A DNA stretch of 64,000 nucleotides from Panulirus ornatus (Eukaryota; Arthropoda; Malacostraca; Decapoda; Palinuridae), in assembly GCF_036320965.1 (NCBI RefSeq), contig NC_092226.1:17882002-17946001 (forward strand), given 5' to 3'. The notes beneath the pieces were generated by a model that was given only the letters and a program-made list of their open reading frames with translations, did no database searches and was not told where the DNA came from. The position numbers and the translations under genes are program-made. Each line of letters starts with the position of its first letter. Within the stretch, counting starts at the first letter, position 1. This document shows positions 11,480 to 26,871 of this stretch, in pieces.

Positions 11480-11960
11480 ATCGTCAGCAGATCACATCAT
11501 CGTGTGACAGGAACAAATGGTTGAGGTCAGATACATCAGCAGAATGTTTCACTACACGAGATAGATCGACTGAAATAGTTTGTCAGTTCAGATACGCCAT
11601 CAAATAGTTTATCATACTGAGTACACTGGGAATAATAACATGTCAGACCATATACATCCACTGGAATAATCTATCATACAAGGTCAGAAGACTGGTTAGA
11701 ATAGTTTGTCAAAGTAGATGGAGATTGATCCATAAAAGTAGTTAAACTGACCAAATGAATTGGTAGGAATAGGTTACCATAGGAATAGTTTATCGTACCA
11801 AATAGTGTGATATGAACTGCATGTTACACCTGGAATATTTATGTGGATGTTACACAATATGGGTGTTTATATCCAGCGTATAGTCTGTTCCTATAATAAG
11901 AATGATACAGTATACGAGCAATGACAAAATACAATCATTTACTGTAGTCAGTTGATTTCT
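11480..11960. repeat. Very diverged tandem repeat, unit about 50-65 bp
   Basis: AATAGTTTGTCA, AATAGTTTATCAT and similar blocks, each followed by an AGATACAT-like block, recur irregularly. Nothing coding is seen. Confidence 0.45.
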
Positions 11961-12018
11961 AAAGACAAAGGATCAAGTATATCGCTAACAACAACAGCTG
12001 TATATAGGATTCATTTAT

Positions 12019-12110
12019 TCCCGTTGGGGTCCTCGTGGTGCAAGGGGAAGCCAAGTTTGCTGTTGATCACAGTGTGTGCGTTCGATCCTATGGCCTGATG
12101 GGACTAACGC
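12019..12110 (+). mobile_element. Possible tRNA-derived repeat
   Basis: GGGGTCCTCGTGGTGCAAGG resembles a tRNA 5' half with an A box, and GCGTTCGATCC about 45 nt later resembles a B box. The arms do not pair well enough for a functional tRNA. Confidence 0.3.
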
Positions 12111-14335
<2,225 letters not shown>

Positions 14336-14467
14336 CTCGCCACAGTTTTCTTTCTACGGTAGATTTATCAGAGTGTCGCTAATGCTCGACTGTCATTTTT
14401 CGTTAATCTCGGTAGCAATTCACCACATGTAACGGTGTTTTCCGTGTAAGCTGATATTATGAAAGAC

Positions 14468-14473
<6 letters not shown>

Positions 14474-14532
<59 letters not shown>
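14474..14532. repeat. (GA)n microsatellite
   Basis: Pure GA tract. The following 14533-15420 shows no recognisable gene. Confidence 0.97.
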
Positions 14533-14534
<2 letters not shown>

Positions 14535-15424
14535 ATGATTAGTCGGTACTTCTGAGGCAGCCGCGCAGCCCCTTCTGGAAAAGCAGTTGAGCATTATCTT
14601 GCGTCAGCGTTTGGTCGTCTCGTAGGGTCGTTAACCACCTGGATGACCATGGCGGCAACTTTCCTATTCTCACATGTAACAATGAGGGTAGTTGGCACAG
14701 TCACAGGTTAATCGTACGTCCAATACTTTATGTATCTTTTTTCTTTTATTATTTGATGATTCCCTGGAACTTGTCCGAACCAATCACTACGCTAAGACTT
14801 CAGATGGCGCCGACATACGTTATCACAGTGACGGACGAAGATTAAATTTTCACGGCCCGCAGGCTTGGTCGAGGTGTGGGATGAGCGAGACTGATACGCC
14901 GAAGTGACGAAAGACCACAGCATTAATTTTTTTTTCCTTTATTGTGTCATGGTTTCCCAGTGTTATCGTTTCGTCCATGTTATCATCAGTAAGACTTGAG
15001 CGCGATGATGACAACGCCTTTGAGTGAGTAGTCATGGCCACGACCTTGGACCGGCCAGGCCCAGCGTCCCTAAGAGTCGTAACGTCATGCTGGGAGGGTT
15101 AACTTGCGATCGATTTCTACGTTTCTGACTTTAAGGTATAGACGTTCCTCGTTCAAGATGATGAATCTCTTACGATTGAACGTATAGTCGTTAGATATCT
15201 GTTTGGTCTTTGTTGCGTTGTATAATTCGTTGTCTTATTGCTGATATCACCCATTCATCATCTCACTCACTTTGTTGTCTCACTCTCATAGTGGAGTCAG
15301 TCGTAGATAAGAGTCGAGGGTCACGCCCGAGGTGACGGGACGTTCTCGGTCGTAACCTTGTCTCTTGTGTCAAGACGCAGGTCCTACGTCTGTATAATCA
15401 CTATGCTGAGTGGCAGGAGCAGCG

Positions 15425-15760
15425 TGGTCATGTGGAACACCTGGTCGGAAGTGTTGCATGTCGCGCGTCCGGAGAGAAGTAAGTTTAGAATAGCTGTCAG
15501 AATGGAATACATGGAACACAGGAACAACAGTGTTGTTTTTTGGTATGCCAATATAGCAGGTGGTGTTAAGGCGCTAGGAACATGGAACACAAGGATAGTG
15601 GTGTGCAATGATATCCGATCAGATGCCAGGAAGTGCTGAGGAGCGAGCAACATAGAACACAGGGATAGTGGTTTGCATGTCTGTCCGGGTAACAGTTAGT
15701 GCAGACCAGCTGGCAACATGGAACACAAATACAGTGGTGTTGCCTGTGATTCGTCCGGAC
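15425..15760. repeat. Loose tandem repeat, unit about 70-80 bp
   Basis: CATGGAACACA-type blocks recur near 15430, 15508, 15590, 15650 and 15717, mostly followed by AGTGGTGT-like sequence. Strong divergence implies an old array. Confidence 0.6.
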
Positions 15761-16560
15761 AACAGGTAGTTGAGTTCACCGTTGAAACAGTCCTCAGTGT
15801 TGTGTTAGGTGGACCCTGGTGATGGCCCTAGTGGGAGGAGTGTCGTGCCAAGTGGTGGTGTCGTAACGAGGACGCCTGAGTCGTATGGGTCAATATCAAC
15901 ATACTGTAAGATAAACGAGAGTCGTATGGATGTCCCTGACATTAACTTCAACTGAATAGAATAGTGGAGTGGATGGGCTGGGGAACAATGCCTCACGCGT
16001 TCTTTCCTTCTGAAGTAAAGAGAACAAGATTAAGAAAGAACATTTAGAATGTAGGAACGGTGAACCATCTTGAAAGACAGGAGAGGATAGACGTGAAAGC
16101 AATAAAGAGTCGGAAGGTTTAGAATAACTTACTGAGGCATCGTGATCACCACGACGTACCAGATGCAGTGGAGGGAAGTGTGGTTCATGACGCATTGTCT
16201 CTCGGGCGTCGAGGAGGCGTCACAGAGAACAGCGTTATGTCCTGCGGCGCCGATCATTCCAGTCAAACTGGGGTGGAGGCGCCTTGGGGAATGAGAACCA
16301 CACGGGAGGAGACGTGTCTTGGAAGACCATAGGTTTGTGTCGAGGGGGTAATCCTGCTGTGTGAGGTCCTCCGCTAGTGAGGTCCTGTACTGAGGAGATG
16401 CCAGTGTGCCTCATGCTTTTACTGGAGGTATGATATCCCTCACAGGTACCTGATGGTATTTGCTTAGAGCGAAGATAACTGAGGGACATTAATGATACTG
16501 TTTTGAGTGATGGCGGGGTAAAGGGGGGTATGTTCTTGAGGAGGAGGAAGTTGCCTTCCC
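15761..16560. other. Unique stretch, nothing recognised
   Basis: No recognisable domain or repeat. Open frames of 84-99 codons on the minus strand are unsupported. Confidence 0.4.
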
Positions 16561-16705
16561 GTTGTACTGCAGCGAGTAAGAGGCCGTTCTCTACCGTTGT
16601 ACTGCAGTGAGTGAGAGGCCGTTCTCTACCGTTGTACTGCAGCGAGTAAGAGGCCGTTCTCTACCGTTGTACTGCAACGAGAGGCCGTTCTCTACCGTTG
16701 TACTG
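16561..16705. repeat. 35-bp tandem repeat, about 4 copies
   Basis: Units starting GTTGTACTGCAGCGAGTAAG occur at 16561, 16596, 16631 and 16666; the last copy is partial. Confidence 0.9.
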
Positions 16706-17124
16706 TAGAGACTCCATTCCGCATTATTGTTTTCTTTTTTCATTCCCTCTGAGGGAGTCGTACGACACTGAATCGTTTGTAATATCTGGAGACAGGAGAC
16801 AGGCAACAGCCGTCCAAGAAAGTATGTACTACCGCTGGGGTGTCGGTGAGGCTGGTGATGGTGACGTAGTGAGCCAGTTAGCGCTGTGCCGTTTGTCACC
16901 TACGTCGCACTAGCCCAGGCCGCTGTATTGTTGCTCTCTGCCTCACGTATACACGTAGTTTAGCAGCATGTATTCCACAGACTAACATTCTCTGCGTCTC
17001 TAACACAGCACTCGGCAACACGTATCTTTACTTTCCACTACAGTTTCTCTTTCGTTCATCTTAAAAGTCGTAACAGTACACGAACTTGATCAGATTATCC
17101 GGTGCCGAATCAGAACAGTGACTC

Positions 17125-18900
17125 CGGATGAAGGCCGGATGGTTCCCGGGGCCCCTCACTCCTCCGGACGCAGCTCCCAGGCCCGCCTCTTCCTCTCTTC
17201 ATTTCAGCAACAATCTTGGTAGAATATTCAATCTGACTTTCTCTCCGTCGAACACCATCTCTCATCTTCCTCCCATGATCTGCATCCTGAAACCTAACTG
17301 TCCAATGGCAGCTTTTAGATCTCTAACTTTAATCAAATCTGCCGTCGTTTCCGCTCCATGAGTGGTGTTTGCGTCTACTGCATGCAAAACTCCCATTGCT
17401 TACCTCATGGGTTTTGAATCTTCTAACTTTAGTGCCACTGCCTCAGAATATCTCTGCCAATTATAACTTTCCATCTATGTTTCGTATATCATCCTCACAC
17501 TCCTTTGGCAATTCATCCGACTATAAACAACTCTTCGACGGTTCGATATCCTGCCACTAAGCGTTGCTCTGATCCAGACACTGATATCCTTTATGTAGGG
17601 GATCTAAATGTACATATACCCCCAAGGATTGGTTTGGTTGTACCCAAGATGATTCCTATGGAGCCAAGTCCTTTTCTCTTTCCCTCCTGAACACACTAGA
17701 ACAGATAATGGAACATAGAGCACGAGTTCCCGACCGTCATGACCATTCTTTCAACACATTTCACCTTTTTTTTCCTTTCTCAGTCCCCTTATGGTCCTCT
17801 GACCACAATCATGTCTGGCCATGTTAGTGGAGCGCGCCCATCCTTTCTCCCCCTTGTTACGCCAACTTAAAGACACTTTGGTAGAGCTCAGCGGTCATCC
17901 CTACGCGGTTACTTAACCACATTTCTCTGGGAAGAGCACTGCTTTGCTAACCAGGGTACTACATGCTGTGCTGAACGCATAGCAGAGGTTATATTGGCTG
18001 GGATGGAGGCCTGAATCCCATAAATCTTTCTCTCCTCAATCGTGGTTTGGTCACTCCTGCTCTGATGCATGTCGCATCAGGGACCACTGTCTACGGGGCC
18101 ATGAAATCCCTCTCCCATCCCCTGAATCCTACTCCAATTCCATTTCTTCTGGGAATCACAACAAAGCCGTTCTTCCTAAAGTTAAGAACACTGTCATAAA
18201 ACAAAAGAAAAGTATGATGATCTGACTTCTTGTGATGACAAAATCTGTCTTGATCCTCGACCAAAATTGTCTGTAGTATCTTCCTTAATTCATTGTTTCT
18301 CCCTCTCTTCTGAACCAATCCATCTTGCTAACTATTCAACGGATAAACTGTTCTTTCTGGTGCCCTAATAATCTCAAATTTGACTTTGGATGATTCTGCT
18401 TCTAATCCTCCACCCTCATCTTCCCCCGCTGAACTTATGCCGTCTCGCATATTTTCAACTATGCAATGGCTTCCGAGGTCTCTCTCAGCTCCAGGTGGAC
18501 AACAAGTCGTATGGCCTAGATGGTATACTTCCTCGAATCTTGAAAGGAATGTGCCTCTAAGCTTGCTACGATCCTCGCTCGCCTATTTCTTCTTTGGCTA
18601 AAAACCCACACTTTTTTTCCACACTTTTTTTTCATCCTTTTGGAAGCATACGTTGGTGCAGTCCATCCACGAGAAAGGAGTCGGCTCTAACCCTCTCCAG
18701 GTCTTACTTTTTCAAATATTTGGAACCCGATTCCTCTCCTAAAGATCATCAAAGCGTCTACTGGTGATCATCTTGCCTTTGTGATTCGCTTCTACCTCCT
18801 CTCGGCGTGGTATGAGTCTTTACTTTATAAATTCTTATCTTTTAGATTTTCTGCTTATCTCGGTTACCTTATACATAACCACTTCTTTGGATGTTCCTTT
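17125..18900 (+). pseudogene. Degraded jockey-type LINE (endonuclease and partial reverse transcriptase)
   Basis: Fragments in shifting plus-strand frames match an APE-type endonuclease followed by reverse transcriptase, as in jockey-superfamily LINEs. Around 17575-17610 it reads DTDILYVGDLNVH, the endonuclease GDxN core. At about 17655-17820 it reads DDSYGAKSFSLSLLNTLEQ, then PDRHDHSFNT, then SSDHN, the C-terminal SDHN signature of these endonucleases. At 18380-18600 the RT N-terminal region is weakly recognisable. At 18790-18920 a piece resembles the segment after RT motif A, implying an internal deletion. Many stops and frameshifts make it inactive. Confidence 0.75.
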
Positions 18901-18904
18901 ATAA

Positions 18905-19095
18905 TAGTCGTTGATCGCCGTTTCCCCCGCTTAAACGGGGTAGCGTCAGGAACAAACGAAGAAAGGCCACATCCGTTCACATCCCTTCTCTAGCTCTCAT
19001 TGTGTAATGGACCGAAACCACAGCTCCCTCTCCACAACTAAGGCCCCACAGACCTTTCCATGGTTTATCCCGGACGCTTCACATATTCTCCCATC
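18905..19095 (-). mobile_element. LINE family B, 3' end only
   Basis: The complement matches the 3' UTR of the copy at 30955-32262: the blocks GTGAAGCGTC, GGGGCCT, GGGAGCTGTGGTTTCGGT and GGCCTTTCTTCGTTTG appear in the same order, ending in a GGGGGAAACGGCG-type tail. It is 5'-truncated with no coding part left. Confidence 0.65.
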
Positions 19096-19097
19096 CC

Positions 19098-19100
<3 letters not shown>

Positions 19101-19162
<62 letters not shown>
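19101..19162. repeat. (CT)n microsatellite
   Basis: Pure CT tract. Confidence 0.97.
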
Positions 19163-19164
<2 letters not shown>

Positions 19165-19285
19165 GCCGGCCACCCGGCCCATGTCTTATGGCGGGATCGA
19201 TCAAGCGTAAGATATAATTCCCACCTCCCCGCTTTTTGTGTAACCCTCGGGACCGATCGCCATTTCTCTTTTTTTTGTTATTAGA

Positions 19286-19742
19286 CCTGGTGGTCAGTCT
19301 ACGGCGTCTGTGGTTTACGGTGGTCAGTCTACGGCGTCTGTGGTTTACGGTGGTCAGTCTACGGCGTCTGTGGTTTACGGTGGTCAGTCTACGGCGTCTG
19401 TGGTTTACGGTGGTCAGTCTACGGCGTCTGTGGTTTACGGTGGTCAGTCTACGGTGTTTGTGGTTTACGGTGGTCAGTCTACGGCGTCTGTGGTTTACGG
19501 TGGTCAGTCTACGGCATCTGTGGTTTACGGTGGTCAGTCTACGGCATCTGTGGTTTACGGTGGTCAGTCTACGGCATCTGTGGTTTACGGTGGTCAGTCT
19601 ACGGTGTCTGTGGTTTACGGTGGTCAGTCTACGGCATCTGTGGTTTACGGTGGTCAGTCTACGGCATCTGTGGTTTACGGTGGTCAGTCTACGGCATCTG
19701 TGGTTTACGGTGGTCAGTCTACGGCATCTGTGGTTTACGGCG
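19286..19742. repeat. 30-bp minisatellite
   Basis: About 15 head-to-tail copies of a unit containing GGTGGTCAGTCTACGGCGTC and TGTGGTTTAC. Copies differ mainly at one C/T position, with a block of GCATC variants on the right side. The period is divisible by three, so it stays open in several frames on both strands (e.g. VVYGGQSTAS repeats); I treat these as artefacts. Confidence 0.97.
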
Positions 19743-20467
19743 GCGTAGAAGGATATTTCCGTAACAGTGAATGGCATTCGTCTGTCAGTGGAGCTGATAC
19801 TGTCTGTCTTTGTGGTTGTTTTCCAGTGTGGAGGGACATAGTGTGCATATGGGACTGCCCAGTGACGTTCATATTTCACGCGACCATTCCTTTATCTTTA
19901 CGTCTTTTTTTTTTATACATCTGACGTCACATGACGTGTATCGGTCCTAGGTGTCATCCCCTCACACAAGAGTGATCTGTGCCAGAGGAGTAATGTCTTC
20001 GTCCGTGGTCGCTGGTCTCAACCTACTTTAAAAGTAGGTCCCGGGGAGAGAGAGACCTCTGGGACCACAGGGCTATATATATATACCTTTCATTCCGGGT
20101 CCCTTAATTATTCCCCCCTCACTTTAATCCCCCTTCGCTGTCACTATTTTCTTCCTGTCAAGATATTCCAGTCAGTTTTCCTTGTTTTACCGCCTTAACC
20201 GCCGTTTGAAATTTAAATTCAACTTGGCTGTCGAGATCTTTTAACAACGGTTAAAACACCTGAGCTCAAGTTGTCTTCTCCTTGGGTTAAGTTGGTCGCC
20301 AGAGAGGAAATAGTTAACATGGCGAACACGTATTCTAGCGAGTCAAAAAATATTCTCAGCCAATAATTCAAATAAATGAAATACGACGACTCATGGAATG
20401 TACGATTTTTCTTTATTTTTTTCTAATGTTAATTTCATCCTCTCCTATGGAGTTAACTAGATCTAAA

Positions 20468-20468
<1 letters not shown>
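19743..20468. other. Unique stretch, nothing recognised
   Basis: Contains a short palindrome around 20023-20035 (ACTTTAAAAGT-type) and a small TA run at 20084. No gene is recognised. Confidence 0.4.
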
Positions 20469-20504
<36 letters not shown>

Positions 20505-20505
<1 letters not shown>

Positions 20506-21244
20506 CTTTGTCGCTGTCTCCCGCGTCTGCGAGGTAGCGCAAGGAAACAGACGAAAGAAATGGCCCAACCCCCCCCCCCCCCCCATACACATGTACATAC
20601 ACATGTCCACACACGTGTATACATACCTACACAGCTTTCCATGGTCCACCCCAGACGCCTCACATGCCTTGATTCACTCCACTGACAGCACGTCAACCCC
20701 TGTATACCACATCGCTCCAATTCACTCTATTCCTTGCCCTCCTTACACCCTCCTGCATGTTCAGGCCCCGATCACACAAAATCTTTTTCACTCCATCTTT
20801 CCACCTCCAATTTGGTCTCCCTCTTCTCCTCGTTCCCTCCACCTCCGACACATATATCCTCTTGGTCAATCTTTCCTCACTCATTCTCTCCATGTGCCCA
20901 AACCATTTCAAAACACCCTCTTCTGCTCTCTCAACCACGCTCTTTTTATTTCCACACATCTCTCTTACCCTTACGTTACTTACTCGATCAAACCACCTCA
21001 CACCACACATTGTCCTCAAACATCTCATTTCCAGCACATCCATCCTCCTGCGCACAACTCTATCCATAGCCCACGCCTCGCAACCATACAACATTGTTGG
21101 AACCACTATTCCTTCAAACATACCCATTTTTGCTTTCCGAGATAATGTTCTCGACTTCCACACATTTTTCAAGGCTCCCAAAATTTTCGCCCCCTCCCCC
21201 ACCCTATGATCCACTTCCGCTTCCATGGTTCCATCCGCTGTCAA
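20505..21244 (-). mobile_element. LINE family A, 5'-truncated 3' end (copy 2)
   Basis: The minus strand encodes 183 codons of the ORF2 C-terminus, nearly identical to those at 8420-8957 and including LYGCEAWAMDRVVRRRMDVL. The 3' tail begins at about 20508 and is followed by a poly-A of about 33 nt (T-run 20470-20502 on the plus strand). The 5' truncation falls about 20 nt further upstream in the element than in copy 1. Confidence 0.92.
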
Positions 21245-21399
21245 ATTAAATCTGAAAACAAAAATCGATTAGCCCAAGCAAAAACCAGTTGCAGCTGACC
21301 AAGAGAAACCAGAGTATTCAATCATCACTATATCAATCTCACTTACAGAGACGAAATTCATACATAATATCCTCCCAGGAATTTCACAAACTCGTTGCA

Positions 21400-21538
21400 T
21401 ATGATAATGATAGTAAAAATGATAATAATGATGATAATGATAATAATAATAGTAATAATATAATGATAATGATAGTAAAAATGATAATAATGATGATAAT
21501 GATAATAATAATAGTAATAATATAATGATAATGATTTT
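21400..21538. repeat. (GAT/AAT)n repeat with a 67-bp internal duplication
   Basis: A block of GATAATGATAGTAAAAATGA plus AAT-rich sequence occurs twice in tandem, starting near 21401 and 21468. Confidence 0.9.
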
Positions 21539-21720
21539 TTTTTTTATTTCAAACGGATTTTAGTTTATCGCGAATTGTATTTTAGAAAATTCCTTAAAAT
21601 GAGTTTTTTTTTTACAAGTTGGTGATTGTACCTACAACTCAGCGCTTGTGGGTCAAATGATTTTTTGATGATTACCGTAACACTTTTTTCCCCACTTTGT
21701 TACAGGAATTGTCGATTTTT

Positions 21721-21723
<3 letters not shown>
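21539..21723. other. AT-rich spacer
   Basis: T-runs only; no gene seen. Confidence 0.4.

Positions 21724-21763
<40 letters not shown>
21724..21763. repeat. (TA)n microsatellite
   Basis: Pure TA tract. Confidence 0.96.
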
Positions 21764-21766
<3 letters not shown>

Positions 21767-24250
21767 AGCTTTTGGAAATGTCAAGATTCCTAGACATACA
21801 AAAACTGCTGGGCGAAAAGATATATTTCAATTATACCAAGTCCACCAGGGTAGCGTGAGAGCTTGAAATTTGCATTTGAAGTTTAAGGGAAAAATGTTGG
21901 GTTGAGTCCAATCAATCAACCGTACCTAACTCCTGAGTGGAAGCTCCGCTCCTCCCAATTCTAGCCTATCTTACCCTAACTCAGAGGTGGTCCCAAAATG
22001 ACCCGGGTATCGGCAAAATAAGAGCTACGATAATTTTGTGGTAGTTCTATTGGCAAGATCTTTTTTTTTTTTTCCTAAAAGCATTTCAGCCTTTTCACAT
22101 GCACATTATGCTCATCATTGTGAAATATCGGAGAAAACTATGAAAAACAGTGGGTGGGTTTTTTTTTTCCCCATCCTGACGTGTGATTGGTTCAGACGGA
22201 TTGAATGTAGTCAGTCGATCGGCAGTTTGAGGTTAGGTGGGGGAAAAAAAAAATGAATTCGGTCCGTCGGCTTGCTCCGTGGTCTAACATGGCTTTTCAG
22301 TATTTGGCTAGTTGAATATCTGGGCTTTACTGTGGCTTGTCAGCTTCCAAGATCATTAGAAGGACGTCAGCGTCCAGTTATAACCACCAATCAAAAAGTG
22401 GTGATAACTCTCCTCAGGCGCTCAAGGTAATTCTAAGGCTGCACACACACTCTCACTGCATACTTGGCCCTTGTCCAGGTATTTCAAAATGATTTCTCTT
22501 TTTACTCGTCCTCTGCTGCCTTCATGCTAGTGTGGCTCAGGCTTTGACTTGGGTGAATGTGTCGTCTTTTGAAAACATATTCAAGAGACTTGTTTAAATT
22601 GCATAGGATTTACATAGATATATGGAAACTTGAAACGTTGTCTTTGGATCACAATATTTAGCTTTCGCCTTATTGAGAGTAAAGAGATTCAAATCACCAA
22701 AGAAATTAAGCAGTGAAATTTAAAAATGCGACGCATGTAAAAAGGAAATATTTTCATGCCCTAGAAGGTAATTATTATAATTTCTATGTAGACTCCTTAC
22801 TAGAGGCATAAGTTATTGATGTCTTAAGTGACCCCCTCCCGCACAAACACCTGGCCAGGCCAGGCAAACGATGAACACTTACCAAGCCTGGCCAAGCCAG
22901 CCAGACCCTCCCGCTCCATCACCTTAATACTTAGTGTTCTGAAAAACGGAGAACAGAAATGAACGGCTTTTACAGTCTGAAGAAATTTGATAGCATGGTG
23001 ACTGTGGATTAATTGTATCAGAGTCCTCAGTATGGAGGGAGTCTGTAGTTACTTCTGTCTCCTCCACTGTCGATTCATGTTTGCCATCCAAAGTAGTGGG
23101 AGTTAAGAGTAGGTTTTCTTATATAATTACAGTTATTCTAATTTTCTGTGATCAGATATGTTGTTCTGGTGTACTTTATATATCTTTTCTTGCCCATAGG
23201 TGTCGTTTTCTTATGTGCAACTGATTGGTGATGATGAAATTCACACATGTTTAACTCGTACATGAAAAGAATACATGCGAAATAGGTAGCTGGGAACAAA
23301 TTGGAGTTATCACTGCCTTGTTCGGTGAGGTACATGATCGAAATCAGAACTTACAATTTTGTATTATACAGTATTAGCTTGATAACCATGCTTTTGATCA
23401 TCATTACTAACTTAGATTTGTAAGATATATTGATTTTTTTTTTCAATCCAAAAGGCTTTACGTGCAACAAATCTAGCGAGTAACTGACTGACCAAGTGAG
23501 CGTCGAACATGTTTTCCCCGACCTCATCATCACAATCACAGTAACGACTTCGACTTAAGATGCTTTGATAACGATACTATTTTTGCAGTATTACTGAAAG
23601 GATTCTTCTTATTGTGTATATAAAGTATTAATCAATATTTAGTATGTAGGTGTCAAATTTGCTTGTCATTGACGATGAACTTGAGAATATAATTATGAGT
23701 CTGTTAAACCGAAGTCGCTAACCACAGCGGAGAACGTTGCGTGTACACATGAACGTCCGTGACAGTGATTTCACGGGTATATGTAGCAAAATTCGGAAAT
23801 ATTGAAGTTCCACTTACATTTCTTTCATGTTTGTTAAAGTGATACATCATCAAATGTTCGTTAAATTTATACATAATTATATGTTTGTTCAAGTGATAAG
23901 GAAAAGATTTACCAGAACCCGGGAACCAGTGAGCTGATGTAGATTCTCTATCACCCGTCCCTCACGGATCCTGGCAGTCACTATTCACTGTAACTTGTTC
24001 ATAATTCTTAGAGAACTTTTCGCACGGCTGCTAGGTAAACACGGTTATAACTTACATATGGACATAACTGTTTAAAAGTCATGCTCATATGACTAGAATT
24101 ATATTTAAACGATGATAAAGCGCTCTGTTAAAACGGTTCTGTGCATTTTTTTTTCTTCATGTTTACGAACATCCTTATGAGCGTGTTGATTTGGTTTAGA
24201 ACTCAAGAGAAAGTGATTCCCAAAATTTGCACCGTGGTCCAAATACAAGA
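21764..24250. other. Long AT-rich unique stretch, no gene recognised
   Basis: The longest frames are about 60-72 codons with no domain. I see no repeat family apart from T-runs near 22061 and 22160. Confidence 0.45.
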
Positions 24251-25110
<860 letters not shown>

Positions 25111-25113
25111 CAG

Positions 25114-25402
25114 GGGCCGTATGGAGAAAACTTCTTAGAATGCTTAAGTATGCTTAACCCCAAAGAATTTTATTTGACTTTAAGAATTTTGCTAAGCATG
25201 TTTCTGAAACCTGCCCTACGCTTACGTATTTGCTTGGGAGACGACAAATATTTTGACCCAAACTGCATTTCATACTTCTTAAATCTTATGCTTAAGTTTT
25301 GCTAAGCATCGTACTTAGTCCTTTTCTGTGTGGCACTTAAATCACTTGCTCAGCTAAGGATAAAAATAAGCAGAAATCTAAGAATTTTTCTGCATACGGC
25401 CC
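25114..25402. mobile_element. MITE-like element with terminal inverted repeats
   Basis: A 289-bp element starts GGGCCGTATGGAGAAAACTT and ends with the complement of GGGCCGTATGCAGAAAAATT; the inverted match continues through TCTTAGA. CAG lies immediately outside both ends (25111-25113 and 25403-25405), a candidate 3-bp target duplication, although the preceding G/C makes the exact boundary ambiguous by one base. The interior is AT-rich with repeated GCTTAAG and GCTAAGCAT words and no coding region. Superfamily not assigned. Confidence 0.75.
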
Positions 25403-25449
25403 CAGCTGCCCAGCACCCATCATCCTCAAGATGAGTTCGGTTCTCCGTG

Positions 25450-25530
25450 AAAATTTTTTTTTAAGACGACTCCAGGTGGACTGGTTACAGTCCTGCCTGA
25501 CGGGTCGCTGGAGGGGTTCGAACCTCACAC
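25450..25530 (+). mobile_element. Possible tRNA-derived SINE fragment
   Basis: TGGACTGGTTACAGTCCTG resembles an A-box region and GGGGTTCGAACCTCAC a B box at the right spacing. There is no full cloverleaf. Confidence 0.35.
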
Positions 25531-25706
25531 GTTTGCTGTTTTTGATGATCCATGACAAAGTATCATCTACCTTGTCCATACTGTAGATCATCACGACCAT
25601 TTTACCCTACAAGGAATCATTTCTCGGCTCCAGTCCCTCACGCTGTAGCTACAGCCTCTCCTACAGTTGCTACATTTGACAACTAGCAACTTGTAACCGA
25701 CCACTT

Positions 25707-25708
<2 letters not shown>

Positions 25709-25763
<55 letters not shown>
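25709..25763. repeat. (TA)n microsatellite
   Basis: Pure TA tract left of an inverted repeat. Confidence 0.96.
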
Positions 25764-25766
<3 letters not shown>

Positions 25767-25827
25767 GGCGTAATCATGAAGCAGACACGTGGCAATCATA
25801 GATGAACTTGTCATCCAAGAAGGAAAA

Positions 25828-25989
25828 ATCAAAGCAGGAAAATTTACTTCAGCGCTTTCTAACCTCCAAGATGTGACTGTTAATATCTACTGATGTTAGC
25901 AAAAAAAAAAAATTTCCCTTGTGCTCTGTTGCAATTTGCTTCTGATGTTTGATGCATGAAAGCGCTTCAGCAAATTTTCCTGCTTTGAT
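25828..25989. repeat. Inverted repeat, arms about 33 bp
   Basis: The left arm (25828-25860, starting ATCAAAGCAGGAAAATTT) is inverted in the right arm (25958-25989, GAAAGCGCTTCAGC onward) with one or two mismatches and about 97 bp between. Both sides run into TA tracts, the same architecture as 994-1406. A CTGATG (25942) followed by GAAA (25958) lies by the right arm. Confidence 0.75.
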
Positions 25990-26009
25990 ATTCTTTCGCG
26001 GTTTTCAAG

Positions 26010-26010
<1 letters not shown>

Positions 26011-26080
<70 letters not shown>
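26011..26080. repeat. (TA)n microsatellite
   Basis: Pure TA tract right of the inverted repeat. Confidence 0.96.
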
Positions 26081-26081
<1 letters not shown>

Positions 26082-26150
26082 GATCCCGGGCGGCCAATGA
26101 ATGCATGATGGTCAACAACGCTAACCACAACACCACTGTTCACAGCCTCT
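26081..26150 (-). mobile_element. Possible tRNA-derived SINE fragment
   Basis: The minus strand reads TGTTGTGGTTAGCGTTGTTG (A-box-like) and, about 30 nt later, CCCGGGATCGAAT (B-box-like), then a TA tract, the same end structure as the SINEs near 48.7 kb. Confidence 0.4.
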
Positions 26151-26780
26151 CTTCCTCCAGGATGTTTCTACTTCCAGTCCAAAATGTTCGACCATTCCTG
26201 TACTAAGGCCGTTCGGGCGAGGCACCTGCTATATCGGACCGGGAACACCTGTCTTTCCCCCAACTGTATCGACAGTTGCCTTATTCCTCCCCAGTGTGAG
26301 GTGCCCCTCGCACACCGAGTCTGGCTCTTCCACCACCGACAGGTGGAAACAGATGCCTCTCGTCGCGTTAACTCGCCCGTTATCAACGTCTCCTCAACCC
26401 TCGCATTCTGTCTGCTATGTTGTTGCTTCCTTCCTCTCTGTGCTGACGGTATTATTTCGACCATTGTTCATGTGAGTTGACTGAGTGTGTGCCCCAATCC
26501 CTTTAAACTGGATCGGCAGCTCGCTTCTGCCTGCTGCCTCCTACAGCTTTTGTGTGGAGAGGAACCACATGAGGATTGATCATTATGACGACAACTTTGC
26601 TCGTACAACGAAGCCATGAATACTCTTCCTTCGTTTTCTTACTTCTTGTACCTGCCTTCCTCTTTTCTAATAAATTTTGCTTAAAAGAAAATGGATTATC
26701 GTATGACTAGATCAGTTTTGGACGCACCAGGCTTCGCTTTATACGTCATTACGTTCATTTATACAGCAGAAGGTGGAGCT
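26151..26780. other. Unique stretch, nothing recognised
   Basis: 98-codon frames on both strands overlap at 26168-26480 without a recognisable domain. Confidence 0.4.
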
Positions 26781-26781
26781 G

Positions 26782-26786
26782 GAGAG

Positions 26787-26871
<85 letters not shown>
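26782..26871. repeat. (GATA)n/(GA)n microsatellite
   Basis: Short GATA run followed by a long GA run. The following 26872-27130 shows nothing recognisable. Confidence 0.97.

Noticed and set aside
20020..20075. Small palindrome near ACTTTAAAAGT as a regulatory site
   Set aside because: Too short, and unconnected to any gene.
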